Part shown: piece after piece, positions 35,543 to 43,840 of the stretch
Numbering within the stretch: the stretch's first letter is position 1
How the letters are laid out: every line of letters begins with the position of its first letter
Origin: Granulicella sp. dw_53
Lineage (GTDB): Bacteria > Acidobacteriota > Terriglobia > Terriglobales > Acidobacteriaceae
Assembly: GCF_018449545.1 (NCBI RefSeq)
Contig: NZ_JAAVUR010000007.1
Span: 62,001-126,000 of the forward strand
Direction: 5' to 3'
DNA length: 64,000 nt
Notes under the pieces: model-generated
Databases searched by the model: none
What the model was told of the DNA's origin: nothing
The model's input: only the letters and a program-made list of their open reading frames with translations
Translations under genes and position numbers: made by a program

Positions 35543-36784
35543 ATGCCCAAGACCTTTTCCTTCCCGCCTTTACCGTCGCCACGGACCATCCCCTCGCGGC
35601 CATCGCACCTGCGGCAGACCAATGCTCGCGGGCTGCTGCAGTTGTTGCAGGAGCACGACCCATGTTCGAAGGCGGACCTGGTTCGATACTCGGGATTAAG
35701 CGCTCCGACGGTGTCGAGCGGGATCGCTCATCTGGAGGCTTTGGGGCTGGTGGAGCAGCTTGGGGATGGCGAATCGAGCGGCGGACGGCCACCGGGATTG
35801 CTGCGCTTCAATGTGCGGCATGGCTATGTGGCTGCGGCAGATATCGGTGGAACGCGCGTACGGATGCTGCTGTCGGATATGGGTGGGAACGTCATTACGC
35901 AGTGGTCGGTGATGTTGAGTGCGAAGCAGAAGACCCCGGAGGGGGTCTGTAGTCTGGTGGTCGAAGGGCTGAAGACGATGTGCCGCCAGAGCGGGACGCC
36001 GGTGCGGAAGGTGCTCCATCTGACCGCGGGTGCGCCGGGTATCACCAATGTGGATACGGGTTTGGTGCTCTCCGCCCCGAATCTGGAAGGTTGGGACGAT
36101 GTGCCACTTCGCGCCCTGCTGGAGCGTGAGGCGGGCATTCCCTGCATGGTGGAGAACGATACAAACCTTGCTGCTGTGGGGGAGTTCTGGCGTGGCGCTG
36201 CGAGCGGTGTGAACAACTTTGTCTTTATCGCCATGGGAACGGGCGTGGGCGCGGGCATCTTTATCAATGGGCAGCTGCATCGTGGCGCGAAGTGGAACGC
36301 GGGCGAGATCGGGTACTTCGGCGTGGGCGGGAAGAAGCGTCCGCCGATGAAGGTGCACGAGTTAGGTCAGTTGGAGCAGGCGATCGGCGGCCTGGGGATC
36401 GAAGGGGAGTGGCGGAAGATCCTGCAGCGAAACGACCCTGCGCGGGCTGGCGAATTGATTGACCAGCTGAATGCTTTGAAGGCGACGCAGATCTTCGATC
36501 TGGCGGCGGAGGGCGACCGTGCAGCCGGTGAGTTGGTGCGCTACACGGCGGGGATCCTGGCCGATACGATCGCGGACATCTCTTTGCTACTTAATCCCGA
36601 TGTGGTGGTTTTGGGCGGTGGAGTGGGCTCCCATCCGGAGCTCTGCCGGGGGACGGAGAAGCTGGTGCAACGTCATGAGTTTGCTCAGCCGATGCTGCGT
36701 TCCAGCAGCCTCGGAACACAGGCGCAACTCTTTGGAGCAGTGTCGATAAGCCTCGCAGCCGTGGAAGAGCAGATTCTCGATTAG
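35543..36784 (+). CDS. ROK-family transcriptional regulator/sugar kinase-like (NagC/Mlc type)
   Basis: A 413-residue regulator: winged helix at about 24-75 (LRQTNARGLLQLLQEHDPCS, KADLVRYSGLSAPTVSSGI) then a ROK domain with the phosphate-binding AAADIGGTRVRMLLSD, ENDTNLAAVGEFW, FIAMGTGVGAGIFINGQL and GEIGYFGVGG. The C-x-C-G-x-x-G-C-x-E zinc motif of ROK proteins is absent where expected after GEIGY (the sequence reads FGVGGKKRPPMKVHELGQLE), an important deviation. Ligand is probably an amino sugar or its phosphate, given the divergent deacetylase and nearby SIS gene. It may act on the dyads described at 36884-36906. Confidence 0.87.
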   Translation: MPKTFSFPPLPSPRTIPSRPSHLRQTNARGLLQLLQEHDPCSKADLVRYSGLSAPTVSSGIAHLEALGLVEQLGDGESSGGRPPGLLRFNVRHGYVAAADIGGTRVRMLLSDMGGNVITQWSVMLSAKQKTPEGVCSLVVEGLKTMCRQSGTPVRKVLHLTAGAPGITNVDTGLVLSAPNLEGWDDVPLRALLEREAGIPCMVENDTNLAAVGEFWRGAASGVNNFVFIAMGTGVGAGIFINGQLHRGAKWNAGEIGYFGVGGKKRPPMKVHELGQLEQAIGGLGIEGEWRKILQRNDPARAGELIDQLNALKATQIFDLAAEGDRAAGELVRYTAGILADTIADISLLLNPDVVVLGGGVGSHPELCRGTEKLVQRHEFAQPMLRSSSLGTQAQLFGAVSISLAAVEEQILD

Positions 36785-36839
36785 CTTCGTTTAACCATGG
36801 CTTGGCCGGGTGGGTCATTCTCCTGAAATTCTTTTTCTG

Positions 36840-36868
36840 TTGACATCCCTGTAGCGAAGCCATACGCT
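36840..36868 (+). promoter_or_regulatory. Sigma70-like promoter of the TonB receptor gene
   Basis: TTGACA at 36840-36845, a 17-base spacer and TACGCT at 36863-36868. The -35 is perfect and the -10 matches TATAAT at 3 of 6 positions. Transcription would begin near 36875, about 95 bases before the GTG start. Confidence 0.5.
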
Positions 36869-36883
36869 CAAAGCCACTCCGAA

Positions 36884-36906
36884 CTTAATAAATATGTTTT
36901 AGTAAG
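36884..36906 (+). promoter_or_regulatory. Imperfect palindrome, possible ROK or LacI-type operator
   Basis: CTTAaTAAA and TTTAgTAAG form an inverted repeat around TATGT, just downstream of the predicted transcription start, where a bound repressor would block the receptor gene. AT-rich dyads of about this size are bound by Mlc/NagC-like ROK proteins. Confidence 0.5.
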
Positions 36907-36968
36907 TGGCATCATTTTCGCGAATCTGAAGGTTCCATCGCAGTCGCATCTCTCCAGGAGGCCGTACC

Positions 36969-39887
36969 GTGCTCTCATCTCTTCGCAACTCCGCTCTCTC
37001 CGTGCTGCTGGGCGCAACACTGGCCGCGACGGGCAGTGTCTCCGCCTATGCTCAATCGCAGTCGATCAATGGAACGATTCGTGGCCGCGCAGCCGACACG
37101 ACCGGAGCTTCCCTGCCGGATACGACGATCGCAATCGTAAACACAGACGTCGGCTACACCAAGACGGTGACGACGGACGCAGAGGGCTACTTCGTTCTGC
37201 TGAACCTTCCGCTGGGAACGTACAAGATCTCGGTGAAGAAGACGGGCTTCTCGTCGGTGGACTATCAGTCGATCGTGCTGAACGCTGGTAAGGAGCTGAC
37301 TCTGGACCCTGTGTTGACGGTGGGAGCGAATACTACGGAGATAGAAGTCACGGCGAATACCGCGGGCATCGACCCTTCGACGCTCAACCTGCAGCGTACG
37401 CTGGATGCACGAGAGATCCAGAATCTTCCGCTGACTTCGCGGAACCCTTACAACTTCATTCTGTTTCAGCCGGGAGTTAGTGGCCACCCTAATCAAGAGT
37501 TGGGGATCCCGCGCACGATTAATACGAACGGGTTGCTGGATCGCATTAATTACCAGATGGATGGCATGGTGAACACGGAGAGCGACCGCATCGGGCTACG
37601 GTTGTTCCCGATTGGCGAGATCTTTGTGAAGGAAGTGCAGACGGTCTCGAACAGCTTCGCCCCAGAGTTCGGCTGGACCTCAGGAAATGTTTATAACGTG
37701 ATTTCGAATAACGGTACGAACAGCCTGCATGGCAAGTTCCAGTACATCCAGCGTTGGCAGGATGCGACTGCGTATCCCTTCTTTGCGAATAAAGCACTGC
37801 CAAAGACGAATATCGAGATGGAAGACGTTGAAGCGAACCTGGGTGGAAGGATCATCAAGGATAAGCTGTTCTTCTTTGGATCCTATGAGAAGATCACGCG
37901 CGGTTCGCCGGCCTCGGTGACGATTACGCCTGCGAACATCGCTGCTCTCGGACTGACTCCCGATCAAGTGGCTGCGGCTCCAGGATTGCTGCACGGAACG
38001 TTTGTGCTCGGACGCGGCGACTGGAACATCAATCGGAAGAACTCACTTTTTGTACGGTACAACTACTTCAAGAATGACTTTCCCTTCAACACGCAGGTGG
38101 GCGGACTGAACACCCGCAGCACGGGCACGGACTTCCTGGACCGCGCTCATGTGATCGGCGCGCAACTGATTACGACGGTGAACGACCACGCCATCAACGA
38201 ACTGCGCTTCTCGTGGCCCTTCCGCAGCAACAGCCATTTTTCGCCGGCTGGCAGAGCGTCGGGTCCAGCGATCATCATCACCGGTGCTGCGAACATCGGG
38301 GCGTCGAGCATGGGTGGCGACCAATATAACGACAAGGTTCCCAGTGGTAGCGAGAACTTCAGCTATGTTCGTGGAGCGCACACCATGAAGTTCGGATTCA
38401 ACATCTCCAAAATTATGAACCGACAACGGATAATGAGCTTTAACAACTACACGTTTAGTTCGGTGGCAAACTATCTTGCTGCGAAGAACGGTACGAATCC
38501 ATACGCCTATACCCAGTTCCAGAGCCAGCAGGATACGCAGGGTCTCGGCTATGCCTCGCAGTTCATCGGCTTTTACGGGCAGGACACATGGCAGGCGACC
38601 AGGGACCTTACCGTGATCTACGGAATGCGGTATGACCGCTTCAAGAGCCCGAACGCCAATCCAAATGCGCCGTTCGTCAACTCCCGCAGCTTCAATACGC
38701 CGAATACGAACTTTTCGCCACGCATTGGTGTGTCGTACCGGGTGGGTGATAAGACAGTGATCAAGAGCTCAGTCGGCATGTTCTATCAAGCTCCCCCGAC
38801 CAACACATGGTTCAATGCTCTGAATCTGGACGGCTCGAATCGCACCAGTTCTTATACTTACACGATGGCAACGCCAGTTCCAGCAGGCGCTCCGGCCTTC
38901 CCTGCTATTCCTTCAACGACGGGTGCTGCGCAGGCCCAGAATGTGACCACGGTCTCGCCGAAGTTCAAGAATGAATACACATGGAATGCGACCATGCAGT
39001 TGCAACAAGAGTTGGGGCGGCATGATGCGATGACGCTGGGCTATGTCATGGCGAGCGGACGGAACCTTCAGTTCCTCCGCAATATCAATCCCATCAACCC
39101 AATCGCCACGCTGTCAGACGGACGCCCGGTTTACAACTCGACGGTGAACTCGACGACCCGGTTGGATCCACGGTTCAACCAGATCAACCAGTTAGAGTCG
39201 GGTGCGAACTCGAGTTTCAATGCGCTGGTATTCAACTACACGCACTCCCTGGCGCGAGGCCTTCAGTGGAATGCGAACTACACCTACTCGCATTCGATTT
39301 CTGATGCGCCTGATGTGAATTCGTTCGAGCAAAGTATCGCCATCGAGGACACCTCGAACCGCCAGCGCGACCGAGGCAACAGCATCGTCAACCATCCGCA
39401 TTCGTTCAACATGACTGCTGTGATTGAGCCGACATTCTCGTTGCAAAATCACGTAGTGAACGAGGTCGTCAATCACAATATGGTGGCGCTCCTGGCGAAT
39501 GTAATGTCGGGCGATCAAGCCAGCATTTTGACCGGAGTATCGGTCAATGGCGATTCGTCTGTTGCGGCTGTTACACGTCCTATCGGCGTAGGACGCGATA
39601 CGGTTCGCTCTCCGAGTGTCTATCAGATCGATGGCCGGTTCACCCGTACATTCCCCAAACTGTTCGATCGCCTCTCGACATCGTTCTTTCTGGAAGCGAA
39701 TAACATCTTCAACCACACCAATGTCACAGGTATCGCAACGACACAATCTGTGGTTCCTCTGGTTATTACAAACGGTGTGGTCACCAATGCCAGCACCGCC
39801 GGTACCCCAAACAGTGCTCCCGTGGTCGTGCGCAGTTCGGTATTGGAAGCGCGTATCGTTCAGTGGGGTGTCGCAGCGCGCTGGTAG
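36969..39887 (+). CDS. TonB-dependent receptor, Oar-like with carboxypeptidase-regulatory domain
   Basis: A 972-residue outer-membrane receptor. Start is GTG with AGGAGG 7 bases upstream. A signal peptide (LRNSALSVLLGATLAATGSV) is followed by a carboxypeptidase-regulatory-like domain (about 33-115; INGTIRGRAADTTGASLPD, AEGYFVLLNLPLGTYKISV), a plug (LQRTLDAREIQNLPLTSRNP) and a long barrel ending in an aromatic residue (IVQWGVAARW). These receptors import oligosaccharides or other large substrates with energy from TonB. Position after the ROK gene suggests amino-sugar oligomers, but the plug does not reveal substrate. A terminator follows at 39925. Confidence 0.92.
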   Translation: MLSSLRNSALSVLLGATLAATGSVSAYAQSQSINGTIRGRAADTTGASLPDTTIAIVNTDVGYTKTVTTDAEGYFVLLNLPLGTYKISVKKTGFSSVDYQSIVLNAGKELTLDPVLTVGANTTEIEVTANTAGIDPSTLNLQRTLDAREIQNLPLTSRNPYNFILFQPGVSGHPNQELGIPRTINTNGLLDRINYQMDGMVNTESDRIGLRLFPIGEIFVKEVQTVSNSFAPEFGWTSGNVYNVISNNGTNSLHGKFQYIQRWQDATAYPFFANKALPKTNIEMEDVEANLGGRIIKDKLFFFGSYEKITRGSPASVTITPANIAALGLTPDQVAAAPGLLHGTFVLGRGDWNINRKNSLFVRYNYFKNDFPFNTQVGGLNTRSTGTDFLDRAHVIGAQLITTVNDHAINELRFSWPFRSNSHFSPAGRASGPAIIITGAANIGASSMGGDQYNDKVPSGSENFSYVRGAHTMKFGFNISKIMNRQRIMSFNNYTFSSVANYLAAKNGTNPYAYTQFQSQQDTQGLGYASQFIGFYGQDTWQATRDLTVIYGMRYDRFKSPNANPNAPFVNSRSFNTPNTNFSPRIGVSYRVGDKTVIKSSVGMFYQAPPTNTWFNALNLDGSNRTSSYTYTMATPVPAGAPAFPAIPSTTGAAQAQNVTTVSPKFKNEYTWNATMQLQQELGRHDAMTLGYVMASGRNLQFLRNINPINPIATLSDGRPVYNSTVNSTTRLDPRFNQINQLESGANSSFNALVFNYTHSLARGLQWNANYTYSHSISDAPDVNSFEQSIAIEDTSNRQRDRGNSIVNHPHSFNMTAVIEPTFSLQNHVVNEVVNHNMVALLANVMSGDQASILTGVSVNGDSSVAAVTRPIGVGRDTVRSPSVYQIDGRFTRTFPKLFDRLSTSFFLEANNIFNHTNVTGIATTQSVVPLVITNGVVTNASTAGTPNSAPVVVRSSVLEARIVQWGVAARW

Positions 39888-39924
39888 GAGTAGCCTCAAT
39901 AGCAAGTTTGTCTTTGGCCTGAGC

Positions 39925-39956
39925 GGGGCGTGGATCGATTTGATTCACGCCCCTTT
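39925..39956 (+). terminator. Terminator after the TonB receptor gene
   Basis: GGGGCGTG and CACGCCCC form an 8-bp stem with a partly paired 13-base loop, then TTTGGGT, 38 bases after the stop. It separates the receptor from the lyase gene. Confidence 0.6.
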
Positions 39957-40001
39957 GGGTGAGTTTGGTAGCGATTCAACAGGAATGATTTAGGACGGTC
40001 C

Positions 40002-41516
40002 ATGACGTTGCCAGTACAACCCAAGTCCAGTTTTCCGGCGCCGATCTACCGGGATACGGTTCTGGCGCAGATCTTTACCGATGCGAAGAAGTACTTTCTG
40101 GAGCCGCTGCTGGCGATCCAGTATGCTCACACCTTGATGCTAGGACGGCAGGGAATCATGGCGCGGCGTGAGGTCGCGGCTTGTCTGCGGGCTTTGGATG
40201 GACTCGACCTGGAGAAGATCCGGGGAGCTGTCTATGATGGCAGCTTTGAGGACCTCTTCTTCTTCATGGAGCGGGAGTTGGCCGCGCAGTGCGGCGTAGA
40301 GACCGCCGGCAAGATGCATACGGCGCGGAGCCGCAACGATATCGACCTGACGATGTATCGCATGGTGATGCGGGAGCGGCTGGCGGAGACGATGGCTAGT
40401 CTGCTGGAGGTTCGGAGGCAGTTGGTGGAGCTGGCCTGGACGCATCGGGCGAGCCTGATGCCTGCGTATACGCACAATCAGCCCGCGCAGCCTACGACGC
40501 TGGGACATTACCTAATGGCGATTCTCGAGTGCTTCGAGCGGGACTTCGAGCGGCTGAGGGAGGCTTCGGTGCGGGTGAATCGGTCTCCGATGGGAGCTTG
40601 CGCGATTACGACGACGGGCTTTCCGATCGACCGCTATTATGTGGCTTCGATGCTGGGCTTCGAGGGGCTGCAGATGAACTCTTACGGTGCGATTGCGGCG
40701 GTGGATTATCTGACGGAGAGCTGCTCGATGCTGGCGGTTTGTATGCTGAATCTGGGGCGTTTGGCGCAGGACTTCCTACAGTGGAGCAGTGTGGAGTTCG
40801 GTTACATTCGGCTGAGCGATGGGTATGTGCAGATCAGCAGCATCATGCCGCAGAAGCGGAATCCTGTCCCGCTGGAGCATGTGCGCGTGCTGTCGAGCAA
40901 GGCCATGACGCAGGCTCAGGCGGTTGTGGGAAGCGTTCACAACACGCCATTCACGGACATCAACGATAGCGAGGACGATCTGCAGCCAATGGTCTATAAC
41001 GCGTTCGAGGATGCGGAGCGAGGCCTGAAGCTATTGGCTGGCGTTCTGGCGGAGATCGAGTTCCTGACGGATCATATGGCAGCTTGCGCCGATGCGAACT
41101 TCCTTACAGTGACAGAGTTGGCAGATACGCTGGTGCGCGAGACGGGAATGAGCTTCCGGACTGCGCATGAGATTGTGTCGGAGGCGGTGAAGGATCTCGA
41201 TGGCGGATATGATGCGGAGAAGATGGCTGCTTCGGTCGAATATATTATGGCTGCGGATCATCGTGAGTTCGAGATGCCGGAGTTGGATCTATTGAGAAGG
41301 TCTTTGAATGCTGCGCACTTTGTAGCGGTACGGAAGGTTCCGGGAGGACCGGCGCTGGAGGCGTTGGAACCGGAGATTCTCCGGTCGCGCGCTTTGCTGG
41401 ATGCCGATGCGTTGTGGCTGAAGAAGCAGACGGATGGATTTGAAGACGCCAGAGAGCGGGTTCGCAGCGCGGCGCGGGAGCTGCTGGCTGAATCTGAAGA
41501 CGATGTTGCAGGCTAG
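40002..41516 (+). CDS. Argininosuccinate-lyase-like enzyme of the fumarase/aspartase superfamily
   Basis: A 504-residue lyase. Superfamily motifs are present: KMHTARSRNDIDLTMYRM, PAYTHNQPAQPTTLGHYLMA and the signature ISSIMPQKRNPVPLEHVR with the catalytic Ser. True ArgH enzymes usually read SRNDQ and GSS-x-MPQKKNP; here the Gln after SRND is Ile and the Gly before SS is Ile. No arginine-biosynthesis gene is near; instead the gene overlaps an APC permease. Enzymes of this class release fumarate from N-substituted aspartates, so a substrate other than argininosuccinate, for example another aspartate-amine adduct, is possible. It could still be the only ArgH of the genome. Confidence 0.82.
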   Translation: MTLPVQPKSSFPAPIYRDTVLAQIFTDAKKYFLEPLLAIQYAHTLMLGRQGIMARREVAACLRALDGLDLEKIRGAVYDGSFEDLFFFMERELAAQCGVETAGKMHTARSRNDIDLTMYRMVMRERLAETMASLLEVRRQLVELAWTHRASLMPAYTHNQPAQPTTLGHYLMAILECFERDFERLREASVRVNRSPMGACAITTTGFPIDRYYVASMLGFEGLQMNSYGAIAAVDYLTESCSMLAVCMLNLGRLAQDFLQWSSVEFGYIRLSDGYVQISSIMPQKRNPVPLEHVRVLSSKAMTQAQAVVGSVHNTPFTDINDSEDDLQPMVYNAFEDAERGLKLLAGVLAEIEFLTDHMAACADANFLTVTELADTLVRETGMSFRTAHEIVSEAVKDLDGGYDAEKMAASVEYIMAADHREFEMPELDLLRRSLNAAHFVAVRKVPGGPALEALEPEILRSRALLDADALWLKKQTDGFEDARERVRSAARELLAESEDDVAG

Positions 41517-42951
41517 TCCGGTTGAGGCTGGAGGGGCGGAGCTGGAGCGAGGGCTTTCGGCGCGGGCGGCGCTGGGGCTGAACATCATCGATATGGTGGG
41601 CGTTGGTCCGTTCGTCACGCTGCCTTTGATCGTGATTGCGATGGGTGGTCCGCAGGCGATGCTGGGTTGGTTGTTGGGGGCTTTGCTGTCGTTGTGCGAT
41701 GGGTTGGTGTGGAGTGAGTTGGGGACGACGTATCCGGAGGCGGGCGGATCGTATGTCTATCTGCGAAAGCTGTATGGGGAGAAGGGGCTGGGACAGGCGG
41801 TTTCGTTTCTGTATGCCTGGCAGTTGCTGTTTAGCGCTCCGCTCTCGATCGCTTCGGGGTGCCTGGGGTTCTCGCAGTACATGTCTTACTTCTTCCCTCG
41901 TTCGGGGGAGCGGCTTTGGTCGTTTACGGTGCTGCACGTTCCGGTCGTGTTCAGCGGGCAGACGCTGATGGCGATGGCGCTTTGCTGCACTGCGTTGGTG
42001 ATTCTCTATCGCAAGATCCGGTCGCTGGACCGGCTGATGCGCTGGTTGGGCGGTGCGGTGGTGCTGGCGCTGCTGGCTATTATCGTTACGGGTCTTACGC
42101 ACTTCCATGCGAAGCTGGCGTTCGACTTTCCTGCAGGATCGTTTCATCTTGGTCCCGCGTTCTTTGCGGGGCTTGGTGCTGGGATGCTGATCTCGGCGTA
42201 TGACTACTGGGGTTATTACAACGTCTGCTTCCTGGGTGCGGAGGTGCGCGATCCGCGGCGGACGATTCCGCTGGCTGTGCTTGGGTCGATTGCGATTGTG
42301 GGCACGCTGTATCTGCTGATGAACATCAGCGTGCTGGGCGTTTTGCCCTGGCACGATCTGACGGGAAATCTGAACGGCGATGCGCGGATGTTCACGATGG
42401 CGGTGTTCATGCAGCGGGCCTATGGCGCTGGTGCGGGCGCTCATGGTGCGGCGGTGGCGATCGTGGTGCTGATTGCGCTGGCGGCTTCGGCCTCGGTGCT
42501 GGCGCTGCTGCTGGGCTACTCGCGGATTCCGTATGCCGCGGCCAAGAGCGGGAACTTTCCAGCGGTGTTTGCGAAGGTGCATCCGAAGCACCATATTCCG
42601 CATGTGTCGCTGCTGACGCTGGGCGGAATGACGCTGTTCTGCTGCCTGTTCCGGCTGCAGGAGGTGATTACGACGCTGGTGGTGATTCGGATTCTGTTCC
42701 AGTTCCTGGCGCAGGGGATCGCGGTGTTGCTGCCTCGGCATCGCAGGGCTCGGCGGGAGCGGGGAGCGAAGAGTTTCAGAATGCCGCTTTATCCTTTGCC
42801 GGTGGTGTTGGCGCTCTGCGGCTTCCTGTTTATCCTCGTGTCGCGGCCGAACTTTCTACGGGAGATGCGGACGGCTGGGGTGATCCTCGCGGCAGGGGCG
42901 CTGGTGTATGGGGTGCGGATGTGGCGTGGTGTGGCTGAGGCTCGAGGCTAA
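41503..42951 (+). CDS. APC-family amino acid permease
   Basis: A 482-residue polytopic transporter with about 12-13 helices. Family traits: LSARAALGLNIIDMVGVGPF at the first helix, WSELGTTYPEAGGSYVYLRK with the G-G-S-Y motif, and EVRDPRRTIPLAVLGSIAI. The start at ATG 41503 is taken because the frame upstream (to 41434) lies inside the lyase gene, which it overlaps by 14 bases; the two are therefore translated together. It probably carries the amine or amino acid related to the lyase reaction. The C-terminus is Arg-rich between the last helices (RRARRERGAKSFR), as in many APC members. Confidence 0.88.
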   Translation: MLQASPVEAGGAELERGLSARAALGLNIIDMVGVGPFVTLPLIVIAMGGPQAMLGWLLGALLSLCDGLVWSELGTTYPEAGGSYVYLRKLYGEKGLGQAVSFLYAWQLLFSAPLSIASGCLGFSQYMSYFFPRSGERLWSFTVLHVPVVFSGQTLMAMALCCTALVILYRKIRSLDRLMRWLGGAVVLALLAIIVTGLTHFHAKLAFDFPAGSFHLGPAFFAGLGAGMLISAYDYWGYYNVCFLGAEVRDPRRTIPLAVLGSIAIVGTLYLLMNISVLGVLPWHDLTGNLNGDARMFTMAVFMQRAYGAGAGAHGAAVAIVVLIALAASASVLALLLGYSRIPYAAAKSGNFPAVFAKVHPKHHIPHVSLLTLGGMTLFCCLFRLQEVITTLVVIRILFQFLAQGIAVLLPRHRRARRERGAKSFRMPLYPLPVVLALCGFLFILVSRPNFLREMRTAGVILAAGALVYGVRMWRGVAEARG

Positions 42952-42961
42952 GGCTACGGCT

Positions 42962-43005
42962 TAACGGTGATCCTTGGGATAACTGCTGATAAGAGTGGTT
43001 CTTGA
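42962..43005 (+). repeat. Family D repeat, copy 2
   Basis: Begins 10 bases after the permease stop with TAACGGTGATCCTTGGGATAA, then CTGCTGATAAGAG. It is about 37/43 identical to 28322-28364. It lies directly ahead of module E2. Confidence 0.6.
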
Positions 43006-43039
43006 TGCTTGTGCTCCTCTTGTCTGCGTTTCCTTCGCT

Positions 43040-43345
43040 GAGGCCCCCTCCCCCCTTGCCTGGGAGTAAGTGGCTTTGTTTCTTCGGGATGCGGAGGGTC
43101 TTGCCTGCCAGATTCTTCGAAACAAAGGGGTTGTGGCCAAATGCGTCTTATTGCTGGGGTTACGGATGTTTCGATTGTTAAAGAGCTAAGCCCCGGATGG
43201 CCGGGGCTTTCTTTTTTGTTGCTGGTTTTATTTTATCAATCGGCACGGAACTAACGTGCCACTTCTGTTTCTTTTTTATCTTTTTTGTTTTTATTGGTTT
43301 ATGGGGCTTGGGGCGGTTTTTGGGGCTTGACAGGCTTGCGAGGCA
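43040..43345 (+). ncRNA. Candidate structured non-coding module E, copy 2
   Basis: Same order of blocks as the module at 20226-20560: a C-rich start (GGCCCCCTCCCCCC), GGAGTAAGTGG, later CCAAATGCGTC, TTACGGATGTTTCGA, a terminator (43189-43218), GTGCCACTT (43256) and GGGGCTTGACA (43322). It also has CTTTGTTTC and GAAACAAAG as a 9-bp long-range pair (43074-43127). No protein frame is credible. Most of the 629-base gap after the permease is this module plus family D and A repeats. Confidence 0.42.
43189..43218 (+). terminator. Rho-independent terminator inside module E2
   Basis: A perfect 8-bp stem, AGCCCCGG-atgg-CCGGGGCT, followed by TTCTTTTTT. This is a textbook intrinsic terminator on the plus strand, 240 bases after the permease stop. 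Confidence 0.88.
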
Positions 43346-43380
43346 GTCGGAGGCGAGGCGATGTGGCTGGGGAGAGTTTG

Positions 43381-43438
43381 TGGTTCCCACCCTTCGCTAA
43401 AGACAAAGGCGCGAAGGATGGGGCACCCGGGCGTTTGG
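43381..43438 (+). repeat. Family A1 repeat
   Basis: TGGTTCCCACCCTTCGC, a 13-base loop, GCGAAGGATGGGGCACCC and GGGCGTTTGG. Closest to the copy at 26909-26963. Confidence 0.85.
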
Positions 43439-43505
43439 GCTTGGTTGGAGAGCAGGAGGAGGGGCGACCGCGGGTTCCGCTCTCCCTTACGTTTCAGTTA
43501 AAGAG

Positions 43506-43534
43506 AAGAGGCACGGTTTTCTACCGTGCCTCTT
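43506..43534 (-). terminator. Bidirectional terminator hairpin
   Basis: A perfect 11-bp stem, AAGAGGCACGG and CCGTGCCTCTT, around TTTTCTA. It lies 46 bases after the stop of the small membrane gene on the minus strand and could also stop plus-strand transcripts (TCTTATT follows). Confidence 0.7.
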
Positions 43535-43580
43535 ATTCAGCCATCCGGCTGATGGGTCTCGTTCTGCAATTATCTTTTCT

Positions 43581-43694
43581 TCAAATCATGGGGTGAAACA
43601 TCGTCAGGACCGAGACAAAGAGCAGCCCAAACAGGATCAGCAATAACGGCCACCAACGATCCAACCACGGCCCCGACTCACTTGACGAACTCAT
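43581..43694 (-). CDS. 37-residue single-span membrane protein
   Basis: A short gene with a strong ribosome site (AAAGGAGA, spacing about 9) before ATG 43694. The product begins MSSSSESGPWLDRWWPLL, then a hydrophobic helix (LLILFGLLFVSVLTMF) and a short tail HPMI. The layout, a polar start, a Trp-rich boundary and one membrane helix, is that of small accessory subunits or stress-linked membrane peptides. No family recognised. It is isolated between a terminator and the divergent TIGR03435-like gene. Confidence 0.65.
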   Translation of the reverse strand: MSSSSESGPWLDRWWPLLLILFGLLFVSVLTMFHPMI

Positions 43695-43840
43695 CTTCTA
43701 TGTTCTCCTTTCACCTCTTGTAGATCCTAATTGAGAACCGAAGGGCTGCTCAATCCGCCGGTTGGAATGGCGGGTGTTTTGTTTGCAATTTCGCCGACAA
43801 TTTCACTGACATTGGGACGCGATCATGATGGAATATCCCT

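Noticed and set aside
41245..42741. 498-residue minus-strand frame opposite the lyase and permease genes
   Set aside because: Arg/His/Gln-rich shadow crossing two real genes.
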